Positions 7,917-17,936 of a stretch of 64,000 bases of DNA are shown here, in pieces. The notes beneath the pieces were generated by a model. That model was given only the letters and a program-made list of their open reading frames with translations. It had not been told where the DNA came from and made no database searches. The position numbers and the translations under genes were made by a program. The number at the start of each line of letters is the position of its first letter. The stretch's first letter is position 1. The stretch lies in contig CALAUL010000050.1 in assembly GCA_937892255.1 (NCBI GenBank), positions 1 through 64,000 on the forward strand, given 5' to 3'. This DNA comes from an uncultured Bacteroidales bacterium (lineage in GTDB: Bacteria > Bacteroidota > Bacteroidia > Bacteroidales > Marinilabiliaceae).

Positions 7917-10352
7917 ATGAGTGATATAAAGATTAAAATAGGACATGTATTTAGTGACCTTTCCGGCGACGGAATGGTTGGCAATATAATACCAACGATA
8001 GATAAAGAGGAGTTGGGTTTGTTGAACACCTCCGAGATAGAGCCGGAGATGGCCATATTACCGTTGCGTAATGTTGTGCTTTTCCCGGGCACTGTTATAC
8101 CTATAACATTGGGCAGGGATAAGTCAAAGCGTCTTATCAAGGATATGGAGCGAGCATCAAAGATGTTCGTTGCCACCCTACAGAAGCAGTTAAAGACGGA
8201 AGACCCCAATGTAGAAGACTTGTGCGACGTGGGCACGTTGGCCGAAGTGATAAAGGTGTTGTCATTGCCTAATGGTGACAAGGTAGCACTGTTGCAAGGT
8301 CGAGACAGAATGAAGATAGGGGAGCAGGTGTCGAATGATAAATACCTTGTTGCCAAAGTGCAGCATTTCCCGGAGAAGGCTGTATCAGAAGAGGACGACA
8401 GGGAGTATCGAGCCTTGGTGTCAACACTCAAGGATATGACACAGAAGATACTCTCAACGCAGGGAGAGCCGGCAAAGGAGGCAATGTTTTTCTTGAACAA
8501 CAACGACCATAAGAGTTCGGCGTTGGTCAACTTCATAGCCCTCAACATGGACTTTGCCATAGGTGAGCGACAGCTATTTCTGGAGGCTGACACCCTCTTT
8601 GAGAGAGCGAAGAGTATGATAGACCCTCTGTTGCAGAAGCTACAGTTTGCGGAGCTCAAGCACGACATACAGTCGAAGACGCAGCATGATATTGACCAGC
8701 AGCAACGCGAGTTTATGCTACACCAGCAGATGCGTACCATACAGAATGAGTTAGGCAATGGTGCAGATCAAGAGATAAACGACTTGCGCCAAGCTGCCAT
8801 GGATATGAAGTGGGACGCAGCAGTGGCAGAAGTCTTTGAGACGGAAGTGTCAAAGTTGGAACGTCTCAACCCGAGCGGACCTGAATACTCTATACAGTAT
8901 AGTTACCTAGAGACACTGCTTTCTCTGCCATGGAATGAGTTTACGGAAGACAGCATAGACATCAAGAAGGCACAGAAGAAACTTGATGCCGACCACTACG
9001 GTTTGGATAAGGTCAAGGAGAGGATAGTGGAGCATTTGGCAGTGCTGAAGCTCAAGGGAGACCTCAAGTCACCTATCCTCTGTCTGTATGGTCCTCCGGG
9101 AGTAGGAAAGACATCGTTGGGCAAGAGTGTGGCGGAGGCCATAGGCAGGAAGTATGTGCGTATGTCGTTGGGAGGCTTGCATGACGAGTCGGAGATACGA
9201 GGCCATCGACGCACTTACATAGGTGCGATGCCCGGCAGAATAATACAGAACATACAGAAGGTGGGAACGTCGAATCCTGTCTTTATCCTCGATGAGATAG
9301 ACAAGGTGAGTGCCGACTATCACGGCGACCCTGCATCGGCATTGCTCGAGGTCCTCGACCCAGAGCAGAATGCTACGTTTCATGACAACTATCTCAATAT
9401 AGACTATGACCTGTCGAATGTGATGTTTATAGCCACAGCCAACAATGTGGGCAGTATACCTGCACCGTTGCTTGATAGAATGGAGCTTATAGATGTCTCG
9501 GGTTATGTTCTTGACGAGAAGGTAGAGATAGCCCAGCGACACCTATTGCCCAAGCAGTTGGCAAACCACGGGTTGAAGAAGGGCAGTTTCAGCATACCAA
9601 AGCGTTCGATGGTCTATCTGATAGATAAGTACACCAAAGAGAGTGGTGTTCGTCAGTTGGATAAGACATTAGCGAGTGTGTGTCGTAAGATGGCACTTCT
9701 CATAGCCAAAGAGGAAGAGACACCAAAGAGCCTTGCACCGTCAGACTTGGAGAATATGCTCGGTATGTCGAGATATAGCCATGACATGTGGAGTGACGAC
9801 ATGGTACCGGGAGTTGTCACAGGCTTGGCCTGGACATCGGTAGGGGGAGAGATACTCTTCGTAGAGACGAGTGTGAGCAAAGGCAAGGGGAAACTCACAC
9901 TTACCGGTAACCTGGGCGATGTGATGAAGGAGTCGGCAGTGTTGGCCTTGGAATATGTGAGGAGCAATGCGTTGAAATGGGGGTTGGAAGACCTTGACTT
10001 TGACGAGATGAGTTTCCACATACACGTGCCGGAAGGCGCAATACCGAAAGACGGACCATCGGCAGGTATAACGATGATGACCTCTATAATGTCAGCATTG
10101 ACACAGCGTAAAGTAAAGAAACGCTATGCCATGACGGGAGAGATAACGCTACGAGGTAAGGTGTTGCCCGTAGGTGGAATAAAAGAGAAGATACTTGCGG
10201 CAAAACGTTCGGGCATAACGAATATCATCATGTCGGAGGAGAACAGGAAAGATGTCGAGGATATAAAACAGATGTATGTCGACGGTCTGACATTCCACTA
10301 TGTGAAGTATATGTCGGAGGTGTTGGATTTAGCCCTTGAGACAAAAATATAA
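7917..10352 (+). CDS. lon: ATP-dependent protease Lon
   Basis: This 811-residue AAA+ serine protease degrades misfolded and regulatory proteins in the cytoplasm. The N-terminal substrate-binding domain begins near MAILPLRNVVLFPGTVIP, with coiled coil at about 245-300. Walker A is GPPGVGKTS, Walker B FILDEIDK. The protease dyad is Ser715 (KDGPSAG) with Lys758 in GGIKEKIL, spaced 43 residues as in E. coli Lon. The start used gives the family-typical beginning; ribosome binding upstream is weak, which makes the short frame at 7868-7909 and the flanking palindromes of interest for its control. Confidence 0.96.
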   Translation: MSDIKIKIGHVFSDLSGDGMVGNIIPTIDKEELGLLNTSEIEPEMAILPLRNVVLFPGTVIPITLGRDKSKRLIKDMERASKMFVATLQKQLKTEDPNVEDLCDVGTLAEVIKVLSLPNGDKVALLQGRDRMKIGEQVSNDKYLVAKVQHFPEKAVSEEDDREYRALVSTLKDMTQKILSTQGEPAKEAMFFLNNNDHKSSALVNFIALNMDFAIGERQLFLEADTLFERAKSMIDPLLQKLQFAELKHDIQSKTQHDIDQQQREFMLHQQMRTIQNELGNGADQEINDLRQAAMDMKWDAAVAEVFETEVSKLERLNPSGPEYSIQYSYLETLLSLPWNEFTEDSIDIKKAQKKLDADHYGLDKVKERIVEHLAVLKLKGDLKSPILCLYGPPGVGKTSLGKSVAEAIGRKYVRMSLGGLHDESEIRGHRRTYIGAMPGRIIQNIQKVGTSNPVFILDEIDKVSADYHGDPASALLEVLDPEQNATFHDNYLNIDYDLSNVMFIATANNVGSIPAPLLDRMELIDVSGYVLDEKVEIAQRHLLPKQLANHGLKKGSFSIPKRSMVYLIDKYTKESGVRQLDKTLASVCRKMALLIAKEEETPKSLAPSDLENMLGMSRYSHDMWSDDMVPGVVTGLAWTSVGGEILFVETSVSKGKGKLTLTGNLGDVMKESAVLALEYVRSNALKWGLEDLDFDEMSFHIHVPEGAIPKDGPSAGITMMTSIMSALTQRKVKKRYAMTGEITLRGKVLPVGGIKEKILAAKRSGITNIIMSEENRKDVEDIKQMYVDGLTFHYVKYMSEVLDLALETKI

Positions 10353-10393
10353 ATTGCTATATTTGTCAGTAGTAAAACGAAATAAAAGAGTAT

Positions 10394-10753
10394 ATGTCGA
10401 ATATAAACAGTGCACTTGTAAATACTATAGTAGAGGCGATACAAGAGAAGAAAGGCGAGAATATCACCATCTTGGATATGCAGAAGCTCGAGTCGTCGGT
10501 GTGTGACTACTTCATCATCTGCGAGGGAAGCAGCACGGCACAGGTAGATACTATAGCCGACTCTGTGGAGGAGTTGACACGTATAAGGCTCAAAGATAAG
10601 CCTCTGCATGTAGAGGGCCGAGCCAATGCGACGTGGATATTGCTCGACTATCATAACGTGATAGTGCATGTGTTCCATAGAGATACGCGTGAGTTTTACT
10701 CACTCGAGTCGTTGTGGAGCGACGCAGAACGAACAGATATAGTATCGCAGTAA
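10394..10753 (+). CDS. rsfS: ribosome silencing factor RsfS
   Basis: This 119-residue protein belongs to the RsfS/Iojap family, which binds uL14 and blocks subunit joining in stationary phase. The family features LDMQKLESSVCDYFIICEGSS and GRANATWILLDYHNVIVHVF, followed by REFYSLESLW, are clear. It starts 41 bases after lon and is followed 13 bases later by ftsH, so it is probably cotranscribed with ftsH. Confidence 0.93.
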   Translation: MSNINSALVNTIVEAIQEKKGENITILDMQKLESSVCDYFIICEGSSTAQVDTIADSVEELTRIRLKDKPLHVEGRANATWILLDYHNVIVHVFHRDTREFYSLESLWSDAERTDIVSQ

Positions 10754-10766
10754 AAACGAAAAAGAG

Positions 10767-12860
10767 ATGGCAACACAAGGAAATAATTCTCAGAACAAAG
10801 GTAAGATGAAAGGCCCTAAGTTCAATTTCTATTGGATATACGGAGCCTTAGCAATAGCGTTGATACTCATCAGCACTTTCGACATGGGTGGTACACCGCA
10901 TGATATGTCGTATGGAGTGTTTGAGAAGAATGTCTTGGGACGTCGCGGAGTAGAGAAGATAGTAGTGATACGTAACGACCTCAAGGCAGAGATAACCTTG
11001 CAAACGGACTCGGTGGAAAACTTTGTGAGTTTCTTTTCGAGTCAGATGCCTGTGCCAAAGAAAGGTCCACACTTCATCGTCGACATACCATCGATAGACA
11101 GCTTCGAGGAGAGTCGCAAGGCAGTAGAAGAGAAGGAGGGAAGGAATATAACGGTCTTCTATGAGCAGAGGTCGAATCTCTTTGGCGAGATACTATCGTT
11201 TGCATGGCCCTTGTTGCTCTTGTTTGCCATGTACTTCCTGCTATTCCGTCGCATGGGCGGAGGCGGTTCGAGCAATATCTTCAGCGTAGGCAAGTCACGC
11301 GCCCAGATGCATGAGAAGGGAGACAGCGTGAGTGTGTCGTTTAAAGATGTTGCGGGACTTGAAGGAGCTAAGGAGGAATTGGAAGAGATAGTAAACTTCT
11401 TGCGCCACCCTAAGAAATATACAGAGTTAGGAGGAAAGATACCAAAGGGAGCGTTGCTTGTAGGACCTCCGGGCACAGGTAAGACATTGTTGGCAAAAGC
11501 CGTAGCCGGAGAGGCGTCAGTGCCATTCTTCTCGATGTCGGGTTCGGACTTCGTGGAGATGTTTGTCGGAGTAGGAGCGAGCAGAGTACGAGACCTCTTC
11601 AAGAAAGCGAAGGAGAAAGCACCATGTATCATCTTCATAGATGAGATAGACGCCATAGGACGAGCTCGCGGACAACGCTCCGGTTATTCAGCCAATGAGG
11701 AACGAGAGAACACGCTGAACCAGCTGTTGACAGAGATGGACGGCTTTGGCACGAATAGCGGTATCATCATCTTGGCGGCGACGAACAGAGCCGAAGTTCT
11801 CGACAAAGCATTGATGCGTGCAGGACGTTTCGACAGACAGATAATGGTGGAATTGCCTGATATACACGAGCGAGCAGAGATATTCGATGTGCATCTGCGC
11901 CCGTTGAAGTTGGCCGATGACTTCGACAGGTCGTTCTTGTCAAAGCAGACACCAGGATTCTCGGGAGCCGACATAGCCAATGTGTGTAACGAAGCAGCGT
12001 TGATAGCGGCACGTAAGGAGAAGAAATTCGTTGAGAAACAGGATTTCCTCGATGCCATAGACCGCATAGTAGGCGGCTTGGAGAAGAAGAATAAGATAAT
12101 GACAGAGCAGGAGCGCAGAGCCATAGCATATCATGAGGCGGGACATGCGTCGATAAGTTGGATGCTCGAACATGCGCACCCCCTTGTCAAAGTGACGATA
12201 GTACCACGAGGCAAAGCCCTCGGTGCTGCATGGTATCTGCCCGAAGAGCGACAGCTGACAACGGCAGAGCAGATACTCGATGAGATGTGTTCAACGTTGG
12301 GCGGACGAGCAGCCGAAGAGTTATGCTTGGGCAAGATAAGCACGGGAGCCCTCAATGACTTGGAGCGCGTGACACGTCAGGCATACGCCATGGTGACATA
12401 CTATGGCATGAGTGATAAGATGCCAAATGTGAGTTACTATGACTCTACCGGTCAGGCCGGCTATGAATTCAGCAAGCCATATTCGGAGCAGCGAGCCGAG
12501 ATAATAGATAGTGAAGTGTCGAAGATAATCGAGAAGCAGTATGCCAGAGCGAAGGAGATACTCACGGAGTATGCCGAGCAGCATAAAGCCCTTGCTGAAT
12601 TGCTCTTGGAGAGAGAGGTGATATTTAGCGAAGACGTGTTGAACATCTTCGGACCACGCCCCAATGGCGCTGTTATGCCACAAGATGTAGAGAATAGGAG
12701 AGACAAGAAAGAGGAGAAGCCGGAGAGAGAAACGTCGGCAACGTTTGTTACAGAGGAGAAACAGACAGAAAAGAATGAAGAGAAGTCGGAAGGAGAAGTG
12801 ACAGAGGAGAAAATATCATCGGAGACAGAGACAGAAAAAAATGAAGAAAAGTCGGAATAG
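10767..12860 (+). CDS. ftsH: ATP-dependent zinc metalloprotease FtsH
   Basis: This 697-residue membrane-anchored AAA+ protease degrades membrane proteins and short-lived regulators. Transmembrane segments lie at about residues 19-36 and 142-158 around a periplasmic domain. Walker A is GPPGTGKT, the SRH region [20 protein letters not shown], and the zinc site HEAGH is at 456-460. The tail after about 640 is lysine/glutamate-rich and contains a duplicated TEKNEEKSE unit. The coding DNA shows a 27-base direct repeat at 12765-12791 and 12831-12857 with two differences, the second ending at the stop codon. Confidence 0.96.
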   Translation: MATQGNNSQNKGKMKGPKFNFYWIYGALAIALILISTFDMGGTPHDMSYGVFEKNVLGRRGVEKIVVIRNDLKAEITLQTDSVENFVSFFSSQMPVPKKGPHFIVDIPSIDSFEESRKAVEEKEGRNITVFYEQRSNLFGEILSFAWPLLLLFAMYFLLFRRMGGGGSSNIFSVGKSRAQMHEKGDSVSVSFKDVAGLEGAKEELEEIVNFLRHPKKYTELGGKIPKGALLVGPPGTGKTLLAKAVAGEASVPFFSMSGSDFVEMFVGVGASRVRDLFKKAKEKAPCIIFIDEIDAIGRARGQRSGYSANEERENTLNQLLTEMDGFGTNSGIIILAATNRAEVLDKALMRAGRFDRQIMVELPDIHERAEIFDVHLRPLKLADDFDRSFLSKQTPGFSGADIANVCNEAALIAARKEKKFVEKQDFLDAIDRIVGGLEKKNKIMTEQERRAIAYHEAGHASISWMLEHAHPLVKVTIVPRGKALGAAWYLPEERQLTTAEQILDEMCSTLGGRAAEELCLGKISTGALNDLERVTRQAYAMVTYYGMSDKMPNVSYYDSTGQAGYEFSKPYSEQRAEIIDSEVSKIIEKQYARAKEILTEYAEQHKALAELLLEREVIFSEDVLNIFGPRPNGAVMPQDVENRRDKKEEKPERETSATFVTEEKQTEKNEEKSEGEVTEEKISSETETEKNEEKSE

Positions 12861-12882
12861 GCTGTAGAATGTAATAAAATAG

Positions 12883-12890
12883 TAACTTTG
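12883..12890 (+). promoter_or_regulatory. putative asnS -7 element
   Basis: TAACTTTG matches TAnnTTTG and lies 31 bases before the asnS ATG. No clear -33 TTTG is seen at the usual spacing. Confidence 0.45.
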
Positions 12891-12921
12891 CGGAAGCAGA
12901 AAACAATAATGATATAATAAT

Positions 12922-14316
12922 ATGCGACGTACTAAAATAGTAGATATACTCGGGACGAGTGAAGCTGGTCAGGACGTGCTCGTTAAAGGCTGGGTGCGTA
13001 CACGACGCGATAGTAAGCAAGTGATGTTTGTCGCCATAAATGACGGTTCGACAATAAACAATATACAGATAGTCGTTGATATAGACAAGTTCGACGCAAA
13101 TGAGTTGAAACGCATCACTACAGGAGCGTGTGTCTCCATTCTCGGAGCCCTTGTAGAGAGTCAGGGCGGTGGACAGCGCGTAGAGATACAAGCCAAAGAG
13201 ATAGAGATACTCGGAGACTGCGACAACACATATCCATTGCAGAAGAAGGGACATACATGGGAATTCTTGCGAGATGTGGCACACCTACGTCCGAGGTCAA
13301 ATACCTTTGGTGCGGTGTTCCGCATACGTCATAACATGGCGATGGCAATACATCAGTTCTTTCATGAGAGAGGCTTTTTCTACTTCCACACGCCTATCAT
13401 CACAGCGTCGGACTGCGAGGGAGCAGGTCAGATGTTCCAAGTGACAACGAAGAACCTCTATGACTTGAAGAAAGATGAGAACGGACAGATACGTTACGAC
13501 GATGACTTCTTCGGCAAGCAGGCGTCACTCACAGTGTCGGGACAGCTTGAGGGAGAGTTGGCCGCTACTGCATTAGGAGCTATATATACCTTTGGTCCTA
13601 CGTTTCGAGCAGAGAACTCAAATACGCCACGACATTTGGCGGAGTTTTGGATGATAGAGCCTGAGGTTGCGTTCAACGACATCAACGACAATATGGACTT
13701 GGCAGAAGACTTCATCAAGTACTGTATCCGTTGGGCACTCGACAACTGTCGCGATGATATAGAGTTCCTCAACAAGATGATAGACAAGGAACTCATCGAG
13801 CGACTTAACTTTGTGATAAAGAATGATTTTGTGCGTCTGCCATATACCGAGGGCATAAAGATATTGGAGGAGGCAGTAGCCAAAGGCCATAAGTTCGAGT
13901 TCCCAGTATTCTGGGGTTGCGACTTGGCGTCGGAGCATGAGCGTTACCTTGTGGAGCAGCACTTCAAGTGTCCTGTTATCCTTACAGACTATCCGAAGGA
14001 GATAAAAGCCTTCTACATGAAGATGAATGACGACGGAAAGACAGTGAGAGCAATGGACGTGTTGTTCCCAAAGATAGGCGAGATAATAGGCGGTTCGGAA
14101 AGAGAGGAGAGCTACGATAAGCTACTCTCGAGAATAGAAGAACTCGGCATACCTATGAAGGACATGTGGTGGTATTTGGATACACGTAAATATGGCACGT
14201 GTCCTCATTCGGGCTTCGGCTTGGGCTTCGAGCGACTCTTGCTCTTCGTGACAGGCATGGCCAACATCAGAGATGTGATACCATTCCCTCGAACACCGGG
14301 AAAGGCTGAATTCTAA
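12922..14316 (+). CDS. asnS: asparagine--tRNA ligase
   Basis: This 464-residue class II aminoacyl-tRNA synthetase charges tRNA-Asn. The N-terminal OB-fold anticodon domain ([19 protein letters not shown]) is at about residues 18-36. Motif 2 is in [21 protein letters not shown] and motif 3 in [15 protein letters not shown] near the C-terminus. Asparaginyl rather than aspartyl identity is supported by the [18 protein letters not shown] signature and by length. A terminator follows. Confidence 0.95.
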   Translation: MRRTKIVDILGTSEAGQDVLVKGWVRTRRDSKQVMFVAINDGSTINNIQIVVDIDKFDANELKRITTGACVSILGALVESQGGGQRVEIQAKEIEILGDCDNTYPLQKKGHTWEFLRDVAHLRPRSNTFGAVFRIRHNMAMAIHQFFHERGFFYFHTPIITASDCEGAGQMFQVTTKNLYDLKKDENGQIRYDDDFFGKQASLTVSGQLEGELAATALGAIYTFGPTFRAENSNTPRHLAEFWMIEPEVAFNDINDNMDLAEDFIKYCIRWALDNCRDDIEFLNKMIDKELIERLNFVIKNDFVRLPYTEGIKILEEAVAKGHKFEFPVFWGCDLASEHERYLVEQHFKCPVILTDYPKEIKAFYMKMNDDGKTVRAMDVLFPKIGEIIGGSEREESYDKLLSRIEELGIPMKDMWWYLDTRKYGTCPHSGFGLGFERLLLFVTGMANIRDVIPFPRTPGKAEF

Positions 14317-14323
14317 GGAAATA

Positions 14324-14350
14324 AGGGCGACTCTCGGGTTGCTCTTTTTT
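14324..14350 (+). terminator. rho-independent terminator of asnS
   Basis: AGGGCGAC (14324-14331) pairs with GTTGCTCT (14338-14345), including two G-T wobbles, with a 6-base loop and a following TTTTT. Confidence 0.65.
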
Positions 14351-14392
14351 GTATGTCATACTTTGACGAATGAGAAAAAAGGAGAAAGAATT

Positions 14393-14602
14393 ATGTTGAA
14401 GCAGTTTTTGGTGATATTATTTATGGTAGGCCTTGCGGTGCTTTTTCTGTGTGTGAGGATATTGTTGAAGAAAGGCGGAAAGTTCGGCTCACAGCATATA
14501 GGTCAGAGCAAAGCCATGCGCGACAGGGGAATACACTGTGCCCAGTCGACAGACAAGATGGAGTATAACAATAGGAGAAATCCGCAGGATATGGAGAAAT
14601 AG
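14393..14602 (+). CDS. small single-pass membrane protein
   Basis: This 69-residue protein has one hydrophobic segment at about residues 4-23 and a basic soluble tail (KKGGKFGSQHIGQSKAMRDRGIHCAQSTDKMEYNNRR). I do not recognise a named family; similar short proteins occur in Bacteroidales, but that is from memory. The ATG at 14393 is preferred over an in-frame start 18 codons upstream because AAAAAAGGAGAAAG sits just before it and because the upstream part would overlap the asnS terminator. The single cysteine is in the tail. It is convergent with the rubrerythrin gene. Confidence 0.65.
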   Translation: MLKQFLVILFMVGLAVLFLCVRILLKKGGKFGSQHIGQSKAMRDRGIHCAQSTDKMEYNNRRNPQDMEK

Positions 14603-14606
14603 AAAA

Positions 14607-14644
14607 GACCGTCGCCCGATAGCAGAATATTACGGGAGACGGTC
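14607..14644. terminator. bidirectional-type hairpin between convergent genes
   Basis: GACCGTC (14607-14613) pairs with GACGGTC (14638-14644), with an inner CCG/CGG pairing. It is placed exactly between the ends of two convergent genes. T-runs are weak on both sides. Confidence 0.5.
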
Positions 14645-14679
14645 AGTATCATTGTTCGATAGGATAGCAGACGTAGCTG

Positions 14680-15228
14680 TTATTTCTTGAAGTAGCGGTT
14701 GAATAGTCCTTCGAAACCTTTACCGTGGCGAGCCTCATCTTTAGCCATTTCGTGAACAGTGTCATGGATAGCGTCGAGGTTCAACTCCTTAGCACGTTTA
14801 GCGATACGCATCTTGTCTTCGCAAGCACCGCTCTCAGCGTTCATTCTCTTATCGAGGTTAGTCTTAGTGTCCCAAACTACATCACCGAGGAGTTCGGCAA
14901 ACTTCGCTGCATGTTCAGCCTCTTCCCAAGCGTAACGTTTGAAAGCCTCAGCAATCTCAGGATAGCCTTCGCGGTCAGCCTGACGGCTCATAGCGAGATA
15001 CATGCCTACTTCTGTACATTCGCCCATGAAGTGAGCGTTGAGGTCCTTTATCATCTCGTCGTCGCAACCTTTAGCAACACCTATTTCATGTTCTGTGACA
15101 AACAGGAGACCTTGAGACTCATCGAGAACCTTAAACTTCTCAGCAGGAACTTTACATTGTGGACACTTCTCTGGTGCGGCGTCACCCTCGTGAACGTATC
15201 CGCAAACTGTACATATAAACTTTGCCAT
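14680..15228 (-). CDS. rbr: reverse-type rubrerythrin (peroxide-reducing)
   Basis: This 182-residue non-heme diiron protein reduces hydrogen peroxide in anaerobes. The rubredoxin iron site is at the N-terminus (Cys6, Cys9, Cys22, Cys25), ahead of the ferritin-like domain, which is the 'reverse rubrerythrin' order. Diiron ligands are visible in [26 protein letters not shown] and [13 protein letters not shown]. perR lies 32 bases upstream on the same strand, so both are likely transcribed from the PerR-box promoter and induced by peroxide. Confidence 0.93.
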   Translation of the reverse strand: MAKFICTVCGYVHEGDAAPEKCPQCKVPAEKFKVLDESQGLLFVTEHEIGVAKGCDDEMIKDLNAHFMGECTEVGMYLAMSRQADREGYPEIAEAFKRYAWEEAEHAAKFAELLGDVVWDTKTNLDKRMNAESGACEDKMRIAKRAKELNLDAIHDTVHEMAKDEARHGKGFEGLFNRYFKK

Positions 15229-15260
15229 AATAGTTGATTTTTAATGTGAATATTAATTAA

Positions 15261-15674
15261 TTATTTATTGTTCAAGCATTTTGAGCATTTACCTTTAAGG
15301 TAGATATGAGTCTGGTCGACACGGCAACCTTTCAATACTTCAATGTCATCTATCTGCTTTTGTAAAGCAGAGGGTTGTGGAACGTCGATGATATCGCCAC
15401 AGCAAGAGCATTTGAAGTGCATGTGGTCGGAGATGTCACCATCGTAGCGCATTCCGCTCTCCTCAATACCTATAGCCAACACAGCTCCTTGTTCGACGAA
15501 AATCTTTAGAGTATTGTAGACAGTGGTCTTTGAGAGGGTTCGCAGTTGTGGAACAAGAGCTTCATGTATCTCATCGACCATAGGGTGTGTCTTATGAGTG
15601 AGCAGATATTCCATTATTGCTATCCTCTGCACAGAGGGTTTTATGCCGTGTTCTATTAGGTGTTTTATAACCAT
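15261..15674 (-). CDS. perR: peroxide-responsive Fur-family regulator (PerR-like)
   Basis: This 137-residue Fur-family repressor has a winged helix (SVQRIAIMEYLLTHKTHPMVDEI then KTTVYNTLKIF) and a metal-binding dimerisation domain. Two CxxC zinc pairs are present (CSCCGD and GKCSKC). Histidines and an aspartate in YDGDISDHMHFKC fit the PerR regulatory metal site. Pairing with reverse rubrerythrin and a perfect TTGTAAT-N-ATTACAA operator just upstream support PerR rather than Fur or Zur. It is probably autoregulated. The specific assignment is inference; the family is certain. Confidence 0.88.
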   Translation of the reverse strand: MVIKHLIEHGIKPSVQRIAIMEYLLTHKTHPMVDEIHEALVPQLRTLSKTTVYNTLKIFVEQGAVLAIGIEESGMRYDGDISDHMHFKCSCCGDIIDVPQPSALQKQIDDIEVLKGCRVDQTHIYLKGKCSKCLNNK

Positions 15675-15693
15675 CTTTGTAAACTATATCAGT

Positions 15694-15708
15694 TTGTAAT
15701 CATTACAA
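15694..15708. promoter_or_regulatory. PerR/Fur box
   Basis: TTGTAATCATTACAA is a perfect 7-1-7 palindrome close to the B. subtilis PerR box TTATAATnATTATAA. It lies 20 bases upstream of the perR ATG and just downstream of a -7 element, where a bound repressor would block transcription of perR-rbr. Confidence 0.8.
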
Positions 15709-15722
15709 TGGTATTACGGTTG

Positions 15723-15730
15723 CAAATATA
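15723..15730 (-). promoter_or_regulatory. putative perR-rbr -7 element
   Basis: Read on the minus strand this is TATATTTG, matching TAnnTTTG. Transcription would start near 15718, just ahead of the PerR box. Confidence 0.55.
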
Positions 15731-15777
15731 TATCTAATTCACAAATGTACAATAGTAAAGCCGGGGAAAATGCTATT

Positions 15778-16518
15778 TTATTTTCGTTCTAAATAAAAAT
15801 CAGAAGTAAGGAGTTTAAAATCAGGGGTATAGACATGTCGGGACTCTTCGATAGTAAGATAATAAATTTTCTTTGCGGTATTAGGATTAGCTTTAGAGAA
15901 CTCAGCAACTATGCGTTTAGCGGGTTTTTCGGGAGTAGGAAAGACATTTGTCATGGCAGAGCAATAGAGGCCGGCTTCGAGGGCGAGCGACTCGAAAGAG
16001 TTGAAACTGTCGGTAGGGAGAATGACGACAAAGAGTCCGTCGGTGGCGAGCAAACGTTCTGCAGAGAGAGCAAGAGAGAGGTAATCTAAAGAGACGGTAT
16101 GACGGGCGACAGCACGTTGGTTGTCAGGGGATTTGAGGGAGTTATTGAAGTAAGGAGGGTTGCAGACGATGAGGTCGAAAGGAGTGTTGGAAAGAAAAGA
16201 GACGACATCGATGCAAGAGGCAGATAGGCGGTTGTGCCAAGGGCTGTTGTTGAAATTCTCTTGAGCCTGAGCTGTGGCATCGGGGTCAATATCTATGCCG
16301 AGGATAGAGTTGGCATTGGCGAAACGTTGAGCTAAAATAAGAGCCACGAGACCCGTTCCGGTGCCTATATCTAAGATATTCTTAGGCGAGAAAGAGGGCG
16401 AAGAAGAGTAGCGAGGGTTAGCTGCGAGCGTGCCGATCAGGACGCCGTCGGTGCCAACCTTCATGGCAGTCTTGTCTTGCCATACGGTGAATTGTTTGAA
16501 AGAGAAATAGTTGTTCAT
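15778..16518 (-). CDS. tRNA1(Val) (adenine-N6)-methyltransferase family
   Basis: This 246-residue SAM-dependent methyltransferase has the binding loop DIGTGTG at residues 50-56 and the catalytic NPPY at 120-123, diagnostic of amino-methylating enzymes. The N-terminal FSFKQFTVWQDKTAMKVGTDG is the signature of the TrmN6/YfiC family, which modifies A37 of tRNA-Val. Its start overlaps the stop of the upstream TIGR02757 gene by 4 bases (ATGA), so the two are translationally coupled. Substrate is inferred from the family. Confidence 0.87.
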   Translation of the reverse strand: MNNYFSFKQFTVWQDKTAMKVGTDGVLIGTLAANPRYSSSPSFSPKNILDIGTGTGLVALILAQRFANANSILGIDIDPDATAQAQENFNNSPWHNRLSASCIDVVSFLSNTPFDLIVCNPPYFNNSLKSPDNQRAVARHTVSLDYLSLALSAERLLATDGLFVVILPTDSFNSFESLALEAGLYCSAMTNVFPTPEKPAKRIVAEFSKANPNTAKKIYYLTIEESRHVYTPDFKLLTSDFYLERK

Positions 16519-17276
16519 CTTCCGGGTAGAGGTTTAAGTTCCTTGTTTACGCCGATGCCAAAGAGGGCGAAGTCATATTTCACGGGGTCGTCGGGGTCGA
16601 AGCGTCTGAGAATAGAAGTGAGTTCTTCGACAGCCTTCCAGTCGTTTTGTTTGCGGGAGAGCAGACCGAGGGCACGGCTGACGGTGGCGGTATGAACGTC
16701 GAGAGGCATCATGAGTTGAGAGGGTTTGATGCTACGCCAAAGACCGAAGTCGACGCCATAAGAGGAGGGGCGCACCATCCAACGCAGGAACATGTTGAGT
16801 CTCTTTGCAGCTGCGCCATGGTCGACATTGGCGACATGTTTGTGTGTGCGGGGGGATAGATGAGGCAATATCAAGTTTCTGAAACGAGAGATACCCTCTT
16901 TGATAGTCTCGCCATTGCGAGGGGTGAAGATATGCTCCATAGAGTCGGTGTGTGTATATATAGCTTGTAGAGCGCGTACGAAGCAGGGCAAGTCATCTTG
17001 TTGGAAAGTGCGATAGACAAAGGAGTTGAGACGAGAAACATCAGAGGCAGAGGCCCCTTTGACAAATTCGTAAGGGGCGTTGTCTAAGAGGTCCATCATG
17101 ATATTTGCGCTTTTCAGTATAGCCTGTCTGTTGCCCCAAGCTATGGTAGCGGTGAGGAGTCCGGCTATTTCGATATCTTGCAGAGAGGAGAATCTATGCG
17201 GAATGGAGATAGGGTCAGAGGCAATAAAGTCACTATTTTGGTATTGCAAGGCCTTTTGTTCGAGGTAGTCTCTCAT
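16515..17276 (-). CDS. TIGR02757 family protein
   Basis: This 253-residue protein matches the uncharacterised TIGR02757 family, common in Bacteroidota. Recognisable stretches are TATIAWGNRQAILKSANIMM, KRLNMFLRWMVR and DVHTATVSRALGLLSRK. The W-hydrophobic-R pattern and DVHT loop recall helix-hairpin-helix DNA glycosylases, so a nucleic-acid role is possible but unproven. It overlaps the downstream methyltransferase by 4 bases and lies 9 bases after the lolD-like gene. Confidence 0.8.
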   Translation of the reverse strand: MRDYLEQKALQYQNSDFIASDPISIPHRFSSLQDIEIAGLLTATIAWGNRQAILKSANIMMDLLDNAPYEFVKGASASDVSRLNSFVYRTFQQDDLPCFVRALQAIYTHTDSMEHIFTPRNGETIKEGISRFRNLILPHLSPRTHKHVANVDHGAAAKRLNMFLRWMVRPSSYGVDFGLWRSIKPSQLMMPLDVHTATVSRALGLLSRKQNDWKAVEELTSILRRFDPDDPVKYDFALFGIGVNKELKPLPGR

Positions 17277-17285
17277 GACGCAACA

Positions 17286-17936
17286 CTACAAAATGACGCC
17301 GTCGCTAATATTGATAATCCTATCGCACATCTGAGCCAGGTGCATATCGTGAGTGACGATGACGAAAGTCTGTTTGAACTCGTCGCGCAGGGCGAAGAAC
17401 AGTTTTTGTAATTCTTGGGCGTTATGAGAGTCGAGGTTGCCCGAAGGTTCGTCAGCGAAGACAACAGCGGGACGGTTGACTAAGGCACGAGCTATGGCGA
17501 CACGTTGACGCTCGCCACCAGACAGTTCCATAGGCTTATGAGAAGCTCTATGAGAGAGGTTGAGGAACGAGAGGAGTTCTTTGGCCTTTTGTTCTGCGGT
17601 ACGTTTGTTGTCGCCACCGATAAGAGCTGGGAGCATGATATTTTCGATAGCCGTAAATTCGGGTAGCAGTTGGTGGAACTGAAAGACGAAACCTATGGTG
17701 CTATTACGAAAGGCGGACATACGTTTCTCATTGAGTTCTCCCACGTTGGTATTGTTGATGATGACATTGCCAGAAGATGGTTTGTCGAGAGTGCCGAGAA
17801 TCTGGAGCAGGGTTGTTTTTCCGGCACCGCTGGCACCGACGATAGAGACGACCTCTTGCTGTTGGATATGAAGATTTACACCTTTGAGGACTTCGAGGTC
17901 ACCGTATGACTTATGAATATCTTGAGCTATTACCAT
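17286..17936 (-). CDS. lolD: ABC transporter ATP-binding protein (LolD type)
   Basis: This 216-residue ATPase has Walker [10 protein letters not shown] at residues 34-42, the signature LSGGE at 138-142 and Walker B VVFADE at 158-163. The SGNLDS that follows is typical of the LolD/FtsE/MacB group. LolD drives release of lipoproteins from the inner membrane with LolC/E, but no permease gene is next to it here, so LolD is a family-level name. It overlaps the upstream thioredoxin-fold gene by one base. Confidence 0.82.
   Translation of the reverse strand: MVIAQDIHKSYGDLEVLKGVNLHIQQQEVVSIVGASGAGKTTLLQILGTLDKPSSGNVIINNTNVGELNEKRMSAFRNSTIGFVFQFHQLLPEFTAIENIMLPALIGGDNKRTAEQKAKELLSFLNLSHRASHKPMELSGGERQRVAIARALVNRPAVVFADEPSGNLDSHNAQELQKLFFALRDEFKQTFVIVTHDMHLAQMCDRIINISDGVIL

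Noticed and set aside
7865..8758. 297-codon minus-strand open frame opposite lon
   Set aside because: Cysteine/serine-rich shadow of the lon reading frame with no recognisable protein.
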